Position numbers and translations under genes: made by a program. From Microbacter sp. GSS18 (GTDB taxonomy: Bacteria; Actinomycetota; Actinomycetes; Actinomycetales; Microbacteriaceae), in contig CP119753.1 in assembly GCA_029319145.1 (NCBI GenBank), positions 3,844,001 through 3,908,000 of the forward strand: a stretch of 64,000 nucleotides of DNA, written 5' to 3'. This document shows, piece by piece, positions 16,444-24,367 of this stretch. Below the pieces are notes generated by a model, which searched no databases, was not told the origin of the DNA, and worked only from the letters and a program-made list of their open reading frames with translations. Every line of letters begins with the position of its first letter. Position 1 is the stretch's first letter.

Positions 16444-17616
16444 ATGGCCAGCGACGAGCCGACACCGTACGAGAGCCCCGAGCTGGTCGAGCTGTTCACG
16501 ACCTACACCGCGAGCGCGGACAGCATCGGTGCGCGAGTCAGCCGTGCGGGTGCGGCGACGAGCGTCGACGACCCTCTGCTGCTCGCCACCGCCTCGGATC
16601 TGGTGCTGTTCCCGGGGCGCGGACGCCCTCCCACGGTCGAGAGCTTTCGCCTCGGGGCGCGCGGATTCACGGAGCTTGCCGCCGTATCGCACCTCGGACC
16701 TGCGTTGGCGAGCATCGTCGAACTGCGCGAGACCTACGGTGACGACGCGTGGCGGGAGCAGGCGGCGCGCCTGCGCGATCGCACGAAGGCGGCACGCGCG
16801 GCGAACTCGGTCGAGCTGTGGCGGGAGCGCATCAGGGTCGAGGCGTTCCTCGGTCGCGAGCCGGCGATCGCGGCGATGATCGACTATTCATGCGCGGTGG
16901 CGATCCGGTACCTGGAGCACGGTCTGTCGGATCCCGCGTCCCTGAGCGCTGACACGCTGCATCGGGACGTGCTCGCCGGCGGCGACGACCGGCTGCCCGT
17001 CCCCTTCGAGAAGGTGATGATCGCGACGTTCTTCCTGGTCGGCCTCGACACCGGATTCAGGGTGCTCCGCTGGTTCGACCAGCACCGGATCGACTGGGAT
17101 CGCGCGATGGTCGTGATCGCCGGGCAGCAGGGACGCCCGACGGCCGGTGTCACCCTCGACACGTCGAGTGTCGCGGCACTCGTGCGCGGCGCATCGCGAT
17201 ACGAGCTCGATCCCGCGCGCATCCTGCTCGCGCCGCATGCCCCGACCGCTGCCGCCCAAGGCGACGTCGCCGGCCTCGAGGGGCCCATGCGCGAGTTGTG
17301 GGCGAACATCGCCGGCACCGTCCGGCTCGGCGGGCTCATGTTCCCGCAGCATCCGCGGTTCCGGGCTCGGACGGAGGTCCTCCCCGATCTCGACGCGGGC
17401 GAGGTGCGCGAGGTGGGTGAGCTGCCGGTGATCCACGGGCCCGACGACTGGGATGCGCTCGGCACGCGCCTGCGGGTGGTGCTCGAGGACCCGCGCCAGC
17501 TGCTCTCGGGCTGCGTCACGGACTACGCCGTGGCGCAGCTCGTCGAGAACGACAACGATCCGTCGCGCGTTGTCGTCCCGGGCTTGGACGGCACCGTCTA
17601 CCCCCGGCTCCCGTGA
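16444..17616 (+). CDS. Uncharacterised 390-residue protein
   Basis: The product is not recognised. It is acidic, mainly helical in its first half (long Ala/Arg/Glu-rich stretches), with TFFLVGLDTGFRVLRWFDQHRIDWD in the middle and a C-terminal part containing NIAGTVRLGGLMFPQHPRFR. No signal peptide, transmembrane segment or known active-site motif was found. The ATG at 16444 follows GAGGAGACGGG. The gene stands alone between divergent and convergent neighbours. It has normal GC and codon use for the window, so it is likely native. Confidence 0.7.
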   Translation: MASDEPTPYESPELVELFTTYTASADSIGARVSRAGAATSVDDPLLLATASDLVLFPGRGRPPTVESFRLGARGFTELAAVSHLGPALASIVELRETYGDDAWREQAARLRDRTKAARAANSVELWRERIRVEAFLGREPAIAAMIDYSCAVAIRYLEHGLSDPASLSADTLHRDVLAGGDDRLPVPFEKVMIATFFLVGLDTGFRVLRWFDQHRIDWDRAMVVIAGQQGRPTAGVTLDTSSVAALVRGASRYELDPARILLAPHAPTAAAQGDVAGLEGPMRELWANIAGTVRLGGLMFPQHPRFRARTEVLPDLDAGEVREVGELPVIHGPDDWDALGTRLRVVLEDPRQLLSGCVTDYAVAQLVENDNDPSRVVVPGLDGTVYPRLP

Positions 17617-17665
17617 GGACCTGGGGTTCGCGGCACGCCATCGGCGCAGGCTGAGCCGCGCCGCG

Positions 17666-18427
17666 TCACTTCTCGACCAGGGTCATCTCGAAGGAGTAGA
17701 GGTCGGGCGAGTAGCAGTGCTGGCCGAACTCGACGGCACGACCGGAGTTGTCGAACGCTGTGCGCGACATCGTCAGCACCGCTGCTCCCTTGGGCAGCGA
17801 CAGCAGGCGGCTCTCCTCGGCCGTCGCGGTGCGCGCGCCGATGCGCTGCTTGGCGACCCGCAGGGTGATGCCTCGCGACCGCATGAGCTGGTAGAGCCCG
17901 TACTGGGCGAAGTCCTGCTCGGTGAGGTCAGTGAACTCAGCGGGGAGCGTGTTGTCGAGCACGGCGATGGGGACGCCGTCGGCGAGGCGAAGGCGCACGA
18001 TGCGCACCACGGGCGCGCCTTCCTCGACGCCGAGCGCGGCGGCCGCCTGCTCATCCGCGGTCGTGTTCTCGAAGTGGATCACCCGGGTCTCCGGGCGCTG
18101 TCCGCTGCGGGCGAGGTCGTCATGGAGGCTCGTGAGCTCGACGCCGCGCGTGACCTGCCCGTGGACGACCTGGGTGCCGATGCCCCGACGGCGCACCAGA
18201 AGGCCCTTGTCGACGAGCTCCTGGATCGCGCGTCGCACGGTAGGCCGGGAGAGTCCGAATCTCTGCCCGATCGAGATCTCATTCTCGAGTCGCGACCCCG
18301 CCGGCAGCTCGTCATCCGCGATCGCGGTCTCCAGTCGCTTGGCGATCTGGAAGTAGAGCGGGATGGGGCTGGAGCGGTCAAGCTCGAGGAAGAAGTCGCT
18401 CGGCAGCTTGCTCTCGTCCTGCGCCAT
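17666..18427 (-). CDS. GntR/HutC-family regulator, likely inositol regulator
   Basis: This 253-residue repressor has an N-terminal winged helix (PIPLYFQIAKRLETAIADDEL through LSRPTVRRAIQELVDKGLLVRR, about 14-78) and a C-terminal UTRA effector-binding domain (from about 100). The start at 18427 was chosen because the longer GTG start at 18448 would lie inside a palindromic operator. A perfect ACATTGTC-GG-GACAATGT palindrome just upstream suggests autoregulation. Closely related palindromes stand before the inositol genes, so it probably senses inositol or a breakdown product. IolR of Corynebacterium is also GntR-type, but I have not verified orthology. Confidence 0.85.
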   Translation of the reverse strand: MAQDESKLPSDFFLELDRSSPIPLYFQIAKRLETAIADDELPAGSRLENEISIGQRFGLSRPTVRRAIQELVDKGLLVRRRGIGTQVVHGQVTRGVELTSLHDDLARSGQRPETRVIHFENTTADEQAAAALGVEEGAPVVRIVRLRLADGVPIAVLDNTLPAEFTDLTEQDFAQYGLYQLMRSRGITLRVAKQRIGARTATAEESRLLSLPKGAAVLTMSRTAFDNSGRAVEFGQHCYSPDLYSFEMTLVEK

Positions 18428-18446
18428 TGCATTCCTTCCACACGTC

Positions 18447-18464
18447 ACATTGTCGGGACAATGT
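18447..18464. promoter_or_regulatory. GntR operator, autoregulatory site
   Basis: Perfect 8-bp inverted repeat ACATTGTC-GG-GACAATGT beginning 20 bases upstream of the regulator's ATG. It contains the core TTGTC-NN-GACAA shared with five other sites in the window. Confidence 0.75.
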
Positions 18465-18519
18465 TACACGCGGCGATCGGATGCGGGCGGAGCGACCCGC
18501 TCGCATGTGTATGGAGACA

Positions 18520-18553
18520 GGGTGCTCGAAGCCGAATGCGGCCCCGAGCACCC
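18520..18553 (-). terminator. Hairpin ending the epimerase operon
   Basis: A 9-bp stem (18520-18528 with 18545-18553) with an inner GCCG/CGGC hairpin lies 23 bases past the stop of the epimerase gene. No T-run is seen, so it may be a weak or factor-assisted terminator. Confidence 0.5.
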
Positions 18554-18575
18554 GCCCGGATACGGACTTCCGGGT

Positions 18576-19589
18576 TTAGGAGACCAGCGAGGCCTCGAGT
18601 GCTGCATCCGCGGCCCTCAGGACCTCGGCGGCGACCTGGATGCCCTCGATGCGGCCGAGCTCGACATCCTCGTGCTCGATGTTCACCATCATCTCGGGGT
18701 CGACCTCGTGCAGCGCCCGCAGGAACTCGGTCCAGTACGCGACGTCGTGTCCCTTGCCCAGGGCGACGAAGTCCCACGCGGAGTTCTTCGGCCACTCGTT
18801 GGCCCACTCGTCACCGCCGAGGTTCACGCGCGGCTCGTCGGGCGACAGGCGGCGGAAGCTGTTGTCGAGCACGCCGTTGAGCGCGGCCCACTCGGGGTTG
18901 ATCCGAACGTCCTTGGCCGCGGCGTGGAAGACCAGCGAGCCGAGGTGGCGGACGACGGCGACCGGGTCCATCTGCTGCCAGAACAGGTGTGACGCGTCCA
19001 GCTCGACGCCGACGTTCGTCGCGCCTGTCAGGTCGATCAGCTTGTGCACGTCCGCCGAGTTGAAGATCAGGTTCTGCGGGTGCAGCTCGAGCGCGACCTT
19101 GACGTCGTGGTCGCGCGCCAGCCGGTCGGTCTCGCGCCAGAAGTCGGCGGTGATGCCCCACTGGTAGTCGAGCACGTCGAGCGCCGCCGAGTTCCAGGCG
19201 TTCACGATCCAGTTGGGGTGGACGGTGCCCGGCTCGCCCCCGGGGAGACCCGACATGGTGACCACGCGGTGCTGGCCCAGGCGCTGCGCGAGGCGGATCG
19301 CTCGGCGCACGTCTTCGGCGTGCTTGTCGCCGATGACGGCGTTCGGATGCAGCGGGTTGCCGTTGCAGTTGAGGCCGGCGATCTCGACACCGGTGCCCTC
19401 GAAGATGCCGAGGAAGTCGTCGCGCGCGGCGTCGCTGACGAGGATGTCATCCATCGTCGGAACGTGGACGGCCGGCAGGAACCCGCCGGTGTTGATCTCC
19501 AGCCCGGTGAGGCCGAGGTCGGCGACGACCTTGATGGCTTCCGGGAGAGAGCGGTCGTGGAGGATGGCGTTGTAGAGACCGAGTCGCAT
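18576..19589 (-). CDS. Sugar phosphate isomerase/epimerase (AP2Ec family)
   Basis: This 337-residue xylose-isomerase-like TIM barrel isomerises or epimerises a keto-polyol or sugar. Metal-site-like segments are ALELHPQN, VGVELDASHLFWQQMDP and VFHAAAKDVRIN, followed by VNIEHED near the C-terminus. It lies 11 bases after a Gfo/Idh dehydrogenase and belongs to a unit preceded by the GntR-type operator at 20902. An inosose isomerase or epimerase role for inositol stereoisomers such as scyllo- or D-chiro-inositol would fit. It is distinct from the IolE and IolH homologues in the main operon. The substrate is inferred from context only. Confidence 0.85.
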   Translation of the reverse strand: MRLGLYNAILHDRSLPEAIKVVADLGLTGLEINTGGFLPAVHVPTMDDILVSDAARDDFLGIFEGTGVEIAGLNCNGNPLHPNAVIGDKHAEDVRRAIRLAQRLGQHRVVTMSGLPGGEPGTVHPNWIVNAWNSAALDVLDYQWGITADFWRETDRLARDHDVKVALELHPQNLIFNSADVHKLIDLTGATNVGVELDASHLFWQQMDPVAVVRHLGSLVFHAAAKDVRINPEWAALNGVLDNSFRRLSPDEPRVNLGGDEWANEWPKNSAWDFVALGKGHDVAYWTEFLRALHEVDPEMMVNIEHEDVELGRIEGIQVAAEVLRAADAALEASLVS

Positions 19590-19600
19590 GATGGTGTCTT

Positions 19601-20806
19601 TCAGTGCTGGAGCTGGTGCTGCTGGATCTGGACCGAGGCGCCGCCCTGCGCCGCCGACTGGGCGACGGCATCGAGGAGCAGCATGTTGTGGACGCCCTCG
19701 TCGAACGAGGCGTTGCGCGGGAGCGAGTCGGACTCGGGGATGCCCGCGACCTCTTCGAGGAAGGCGCGCGCCTGATAGGCGAAGCCCTCGTTCTGGCCGA
19801 AGCCGACGCCCGACACGTCGATCGGCGCACCGCCGGCGACATACGGGTGGTCATGGCCGAGCAGGACGCGACGGAAGCCGCGCTGATCGGCCGGCCCCTC
19901 GCTGAGGTGGAGCTGCAGTTCGGACGGACGGTCCTGGTCCCAGCGTGCCGAGCCCTTCTCGCCGAATACCTCGAGGATGAGGGCGTTCGGGTGGCCGGCC
20001 GCCACGCGCGACACCTCGACGGTACCCGCGGCGCCGCTGGCGTACGACAGGTTGAATGTGGCGTAGTCATCGTTCTCGACGGCCTCGTACTCATCGCTGG
20101 CCGACGCGTTGCCGTGCCCCGAGACGGCACCGAGGGGCTTCGGGCGCTGCGGGATGACCGTACTGAACCGGCCGCCGCCGACCGAGGTGATGTCTCCGCC
20201 GAGGAACTCCATGAGGTACGAGACGTGGCTTCCGACGTCGGCGAGCGCGCCGGTGCCCGGTGCGCCGCGGAAGCGCCAGCTCATCGCCGAGCGCGGGTCG
20301 GCGGCGTAATCGGTCCAGTAGCGGCCGCTCACGTGATAGACCGACCCCAGCACCCCCGACTGGATGAGGGCGCGGATCGAGGCGATGCCGGGGGAGCGAC
20401 GGTAGGTGAAGCCGACGCGGGCGATGCTCGACGCGGTGCGGGCGGCATCGGCCATGGCGCGCGCGTTCTCGATCGTGTCCGAGAGCGGCTTCTCACACAG
20501 GACGTGCTTGCCGGCATCCAGCAGTGCCTCGACGATCTCGCGGTGGAGGGCGTTGGCGACGACGACGCTGACCACGTCGATGTCTTCCGCCTCGACGATC
20601 GCCTGCCAGGACGTGTCATGCCGCTCGTACCCGTAGCGAGTGGCCGCTGCCTCAGCAGCCGGCTGGTACACGTCCGCGATCGACGCCAGCCGGATCGGGG
20701 GAAGGATGCTCTGATACAAGGTCGGAGCCGTGCGGTACGCGGCGGCATGCGCCTTGCCGGCCATGCCGGCTCCGATGACGGCGACGCCGAGGCTAGTCGT
20801 GGACAA
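19601..20806 (-). CDS. Gfo/Idh/MocA-family dehydrogenase
   Basis: This 401-residue NAD(P)-dependent oxidoreductase has an N-terminal Rossmann motif VAVIGAGMAGKAHAAAY (about residues 8-24), the family signature CEKPLSD around residue 98 and the C-terminal alpha/beta domain. Members oxidise inositols and sugars. TTG at 20806 is the chosen start because GGAGG lies four bases upstream; no better ATG exists. It overlaps no gene and heads a two-gene unit with the epimerase. The operator TATGTCCTGTCAA is about 95 bases upstream. It probably oxidises an inositol isomer or related polyol, forming the substrate for the epimerase. Confidence 0.88.
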   Translation of the reverse strand: MSTTSLGVAVIGAGMAGKAHAAAYRTAPTLYQSILPPIRLASIADVYQPAAEAAATRYGYERHDTSWQAIVEAEDIDVVSVVVANALHREIVEALLDAGKHVLCEKPLSDTIENARAMADAARTASSIARVGFTYRRSPGIASIRALIQSGVLGSVYHVSGRYWTDYAADPRSAMSWRFRGAPGTGALADVGSHVSYLMEFLGGDITSVGGGRFSTVIPQRPKPLGAVSGHGNASASDEYEAVENDDYATFNLSYASGAAGTVEVSRVAAGHPNALILEVFGEKGSARWDQDRPSELQLHLSEGPADQRGFRRVLLGHDHPYVAGGAPIDVSGVGFGQNEGFAYQARAFLEEVAGIPESDSLPRNASFDEGVHNMLLLDAVAQSAAQGGASVQIQQHQLQH

Positions 20807-20901
20807 CGGTCCTCCAGGTAGGGGAAACCCGGCCCCTCACGGCGCCGGTGCGGTGAGAGACTCCATGAGGAGCGCTCCGTGGGGACTCTATAGTTGTCGA
20901 T

Positions 20902-20913
20902 ATGTCCTGTCAA
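20902..20913. promoter_or_regulatory. GntR-type operator before dehydrogenase/epimerase unit
   Basis: ATGTC-CT-GTCAA, one mismatch from the consensus WTGTC-NN-GACAW. On the minus strand it reads TTGACAGGACAT, where TTGACA could itself be the -35 box, with TATAGA 15 bases further as a poor-spacing -10. Confidence 0.55.
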
Positions 20914-20922
20914 TAGGTCAGA

Positions 20923-21951
20923 TCAAAGTTCAACGACTCGACCCTCCATCGCGCTCGCGCGTGCGGCGTCGAGCACCTCGAGGACGGCGACGCCCTCGCG
21001 GCCGGGCACCGGTCCTTCGCCCCCGTCGATAGCGGCAGCGGCGAAGGCGTCGTAGAACGCGGCGTAGTCTCCCTGGAGCGAGGGCACGGCGCGGCGCTCG
21101 CCGTCGACCGCCAGCGTTCCCCAGCGTTCTGCGGATTCGTATCCCCAATGCTCGCGGTCCTCCGCTGGTGTGCGGCCCGCGCGCAGCGCCTCGAACTGCA
21201 CGTCGCTGTAGTCCGATGCGTAGGATCCGCGGTCGCCGTGGAGCCGGAGTTCGCGCGAGACCAGGTGGTTGATCTTGCTCGACGACACGTGCGAGTGCGA
21301 GCCGTCGGCATGGGTGATCGTGATCACGAACCCGCTGTCGGTCCGACCGGCAGGCAGGTCGACCCAGTCCATGTGGGCGCTGACCGCGCGTGCCGGGCCC
21401 CGCAGGAAGAGGGCCTGGTCGACGACGTGGCTCCCCAGATCTCGGAGCAGGCCGCCGTCGGGTCCGGCCTCGAGCGTCGCCCGGTCGTCTTGATCGCAGC
21501 GGAGGTCGAGTCGCGTGATCCGGCCGAGGGCTCCCGATGCCGTCACCGCCTTCGCGGTGACGATGTCGGAGTCGAAGCGGCGGTTGTGGAAGACGTTCAG
21601 GAGCACGCCGGCCTCGTTCGCGGCGGCCACGAGCTTGCGCCCCGCGGCAGCAGATGGTGCGAATGGCTTGTCGGCGATGACAGGCACGCCGCGGCCGACG
21701 GCCTCCAGGACGAGCGCGCGCCGGGTTGCCGGTGGAGTGGAGATGACGACGGCGTCGATGCCGGCGTTGACCATCTCGGGCAGGGACGAGTGGATGGCGG
21801 CCTCAGGGTGGTCGGTCGCTGCCGAGGCCACCGTTCCCGGCGCGCGGGCGACGATGCCGACGAGTTCGCACGCTTGCGAGGCGCGGATGTAGGGGGCGTG
21901 GAACATCCTGCCGCCGACTCCGTAGCCGACCAGTCCGATGCGCAGTGCCAT
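20923..21951 (-). CDS. Gfo/Idh/MocA-family dehydrogenase
   Basis: This 342-residue NAD(P)-dependent oxidoreductase begins IGLVGYGVGGRMFHAPYI, a Rossmann dinucleotide-binding motif of the type seen in YdgJ/scyllo-inositol dehydrogenase-like enzymes, and has the ADKPFAPS signature near residue 95. The C-terminal domain includes DLGSHVVDQAL. It is a third dehydrogenase alongside the 20806 gene and iolG. Divergent from the ABC importer, it shares the regulatory region 21952-22114, which contains a GntR-type operator and an 11-bp direct repeat. A scyllo-inositol dehydrogenase role is plausible, not proven. Confidence 0.87.
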   Translation of the reverse strand: MALRIGLVGYGVGGRMFHAPYIRASQACELVGIVARAPGTVASAATDHPEAAIHSSLPEMVNAGIDAVVISTPPATRRALVLEAVGRGVPVIADKPFAPSAAAGRKLVAAANEAGVLLNVFHNRRFDSDIVTAKAVTASGALGRITRLDLRCDQDDRATLEAGPDGGLLRDLGSHVVDQALFLRGPARAVSAHMDWVDLPAGRTDSGFVITITHADGSHSHVSSSKINHLVSRELRLHGDRGSYASDYSDVQFEALRAGRTPAEDREHWGYESAERWGTLAVDGERRAVPSLQGDYAAFYDAFAAAAIDGGEGPVPGREGVAVLEVLDAARASAMEGRVVEL

Positions 21952-21985
21952 GGGTTTGTCCTCTCGTCGCGCCGGTGCGATGACT

Positions 21986-22001
21986 GTAACGAAACGGTAA
22001 C
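21986..22001. promoter_or_regulatory. GTAAC-N6-GTAAC direct repeat
   Basis: Two perfect GTAAC pentamers with an 11-base period lie between the divergent dehydrogenase and ABC importer. This spacing matches sites bound by OmpR-type regulators such as GlnR or MtrA in actinobacteria. Candidate only. Confidence 0.4.
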
Positions 22002-22025
22002 GGAAGTATACAAACGGTTGTCCTT

Positions 22026-22037
22026 ATGTGCGGACAT
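22026..22037. promoter_or_regulatory. GntR-type operator, divergent dehydrogenase/ABC promoter region
   Basis: ATGTG-CG-GACAT, one mismatch from WTGTC-NN-GACAW. An extra half-site TTGTC lies at 22018-22022. It is placed to control both divergent transcripts. Confidence 0.6.
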
Positions 22038-22114
22038 ACTTCAGTCTATCCGTCAGATCAAAGCCGATCCTGCCGCCCTGTGCGGCACTACACCCCAATG
22101 AAGGGAGTCGCGGG

Positions 22115-23179
22115 ATGAATTCCACGCTGCTCGAATCGCTGAGCTCTCACCCGAAGCGTCGGATCGTCGTCGGCGCCGCCATCGCGACCGCCGCCCTCGC
22201 CAGCGTCGTTCTCGCCGGATGCTCTGGCGGCGGCGGAGAGGCCACCAGCACCGACGGGGGCAGCACCTCGTCCGACGGCGGTGCCGAGGGCATCTCGATC
22301 GTCGTCATGGGCGGCGCAACCGACGACCCGTTCTGGTCGACCGTGAAGCGCGGCGGCGAGGCGGCCGCCAAGGCCGTCGAGGCGGCCGGCGGGAGTGTCA
22401 CCTTCCTTGCCATGCCCAACTACGACAACTTCAACGCCGACGCCGCCAAGCTCGTCGCCAACATCCAGTCGCTCAACCCGAGCGCCGCCGTCATCCCCGA
22501 CTGGGCGCCCGACGCGCAGAACGAGAACATCATCTCGATCACCAGCGGCGGCACGCCGGTCTTCCTGTACAACACCGGCATCGACGAGGTCGAGAATGTC
22601 GGCGCCGAGGGCTACATCGGCTCGGACGACTACGCCTCCGGCAAGCTCGCCGGTGAGACGTTCGTCGAGGCCGGCGCCCAGCACGTCGTGTGCGTCAACA
22701 CCCTCCCCGGCACGACCAACGCCGACGCCCGCTGCCAGGGCGTGAGCGACGGGGCGACGGGAGTGGACTACGAGGAGCTGGCGCTGCCGACCTCGCAGTT
22801 CGGTGACCCGACCGCGGTCGCGCAGGCGATCAAGGGCGCCATCATCCAGGACCCGACGATCGACGCCATCTTCACCCCGGGCCAGTCGGACACCAACGCG
22901 GCGGCCAGCGGCATCGACCAGGCCGGCGCCACCGGAAGCGTGTTCCTCGGCGGCCAGAACTTCGACTCCGAGTCGCTGACCCGCATCCAGGATGGCACTC
23001 AGCTGTTCGCCATCGACCAGCAGGGCTATGCCCAGGGCTACTACGGCGTCTCGGCGGCGTTCCAGCTCGCCGCGTACGGCATCCAGCTCGCCGTCGACCC
23101 GTTCCTGACGGGACCGGCGGTCATCGATGCGGACAACGTCGAGTCGGCTTTGGCCGGCGTCGACCTCGGCGTCCGCTGA
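22115..23179 (+). CDS. CUT2-type sugar/inositol-binding lipoprotein
   Basis: This 354-residue substrate-binding protein of an ABC importer has a lipoprotein signal. Basic residues SHPKRRIVV are followed by a hydrophobic stretch and the lipobox LAGC, with lipidated Cys36 and a Gly/Ser/Thr-rich linker. The mature part is a type-1 periplasmic-binding fold like ribose- or inositol-binding proteins (VVMGGATDDPFWSTVKRGGEAAAK). The start at 22115 has GGGAG 7 bases upstream; longer starts lack a ribosome site. A strong hairpin follows the gene, likely raising its expression over the permease. Context makes myo-inositol the best substrate guess. Confidence 0.9.
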   Translation: MNSTLLESLSSHPKRRIVVGAAIATAALASVVLAGCSGGGGEATSTDGGSTSSDGGAEGISIVVMGGATDDPFWSTVKRGGEAAAKAVEAAGGSVTFLAMPNYDNFNADAAKLVANIQSLNPSAAVIPDWAPDAQNENIISITSGGTPVFLYNTGIDEVENVGAEGYIGSDDYASGKLAGETFVEAGAQHVVCVNTLPGTTNADARCQGVSDGATGVDYEELALPTSQFGDPTAVAQAIKGAIIQDPTIDAIFTPGQSDTNAAASGIDQAGATGSVFLGGQNFDSESLTRIQDGTQLFAIDQQGYAQGYYGVSAAFQLAAYGIQLAVDPFLTGPAVIDADNVESALAGVDLGVR

Positions 23180-23185
23180 TCACCA

Positions 23186-23219
23186 TCCCGGGGGCGGCGG
23201 GACTGCGCCGCCCCCGGGA
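23186..23219 (+). other. Intra-operon hairpin after binding-protein gene
   Basis: A 14-bp perfect stem (23186-23199 with 23206-23219), loop of 6, without a T-run, lies 6 bases after the binding-protein stop codon. Such hairpins typically protect the upstream mRNA from 3' decay. Confidence 0.65.
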
Positions 23220-23259
23220 CACCACCTCACTGCAACGAAGCACGAGCGAAAGAGCAGAC

Positions 23260-24366
23260 ATGACCACGCAAACACCCCAGGGGGCGCCGCCGTCACGCGG
23301 CTCGTCCTCCCTCAACCCCACCGAGACGAACGTCGTCCTCCCCGGTGTCCACTCCCAGCGGACCATCGGCGACCTCTTCCGTCGACCCGAGACCGGTGCC
23401 CTCGTCGGCACGGTGACGGTCTTCATCTTCTTCGCCATCTTCGGCGGCGCGCAGTTCCTCACCACCGGCGGCACCGCCAGCTGGCTGAACATCGCCTCGG
23501 AGCTCGCGCTGATCGCCCTGCCCGTCGCGCTCCTGATGATCGCCGGCGAATTCGATCTGTCGGTCGGCTCGGTCGTCGCGAGCAGTTCGGTCACCCTCGC
23601 GGTCGTCTCGGGCGTGTACGGGATGCCTCAGATCGTCGGCATCATCGCCGCCCTCGCTGTGGGCGCGCTCACGGGCTTCATCAACGGGATCATCGTGGCG
23701 CGGACGAACGTCCCGTCGTTCATCGTGACCCTCGCCATGCAGTTCGCGCTCGCCGGCCTCACCCTCGGTCTCGCCCGCGTCATCGCCGGCTCGACGAGCG
23801 TCCCGATCACGCCGGACCCCATCTTCAAGGCCATGTTCGGCACCCTGATCAACGGTCAGTTCGAAGTGGCGATCTTCTGGGCGATCGGCGCGGCGCTCAT
23901 CGTCGTGTGGCTGCTCCAGATGACGCGCGCCGGCAACTGGATCTTCGCGATCGGCGGCGACTCGCAGAGCGCCCGCGCGGCCGGCATCCCCGTGCCCAAG
24001 GTCAAGATCGCGCTCTTCATGTCCACGGCCATCGGCGCTTCGCTGGTCGGCATCATCCAGACGATGCTCTACAACGGGGCCCAGACGGGTTCCGGCCAGT
24101 CGTTCGTCTTCAACTCGATCGTCGCGGTCGTCGTCGGTGGTGTGCTCCTCACGGGCGGCTACGGCTCGGTGCCCGGCGTGATCCTCGGCTGCCTCACGTT
24201 CGCGATCGTCAACCAGGGCATCTACTACACCGGCTGGAACTCGGACTGGGCCCAGCTGATCCTCGGCGTCCTCCTCCTGGTCGCCGTGCTCATGAACAAC
24301 ACCTTCCGACGCCTCGCGCTCAGCGGCGGCGGCAAGAAGAAGCCTGCGGCTGCGAAGGGAGCCTGA
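23260..24366 (+). CDS. CUT2-type ABC permease
   Basis: This 368-residue integral membrane permease (BPD_transp_2/RbsC-like) has about ten hydrophobic helices after a hydrophilic N-terminal ~45 residues. The stretch SASLVGIIQTMLYNGAQ and the following GGVLLTGGYGSVPGVILGC match the ribose/inositol permease signature region. It forms the channel with the following ATPase and receives substrate from the lipoprotein. The N-terminal extension is longer than usual. It lies 1 base before the ATPase gene. A short Lys/Ala-rich tail ends it. Confidence 0.9.
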   Translation: MTTQTPQGAPPSRGSSSLNPTETNVVLPGVHSQRTIGDLFRRPETGALVGTVTVFIFFAIFGGAQFLTTGGTASWLNIASELALIALPVALLMIAGEFDLSVGSVVASSSVTLAVVSGVYGMPQIVGIIAALAVGALTGFINGIIVARTNVPSFIVTLAMQFALAGLTLGLARVIAGSTSVPITPDPIFKAMFGTLINGQFEVAIFWAIGAALIVVWLLQMTRAGNWIFAIGGDSQSARAAGIPVPKVKIALFMSTAIGASLVGIIQTMLYNGAQTGSGQSFVFNSIVAVVVGGVLLTGGYGSVPGVILGCLTFAIVNQGIYYTGWNSDWAQLILGVLLLVAVLMNNTFRRLALSGGGKKKPAAAKGA

Positions 24367-24367
24367 C

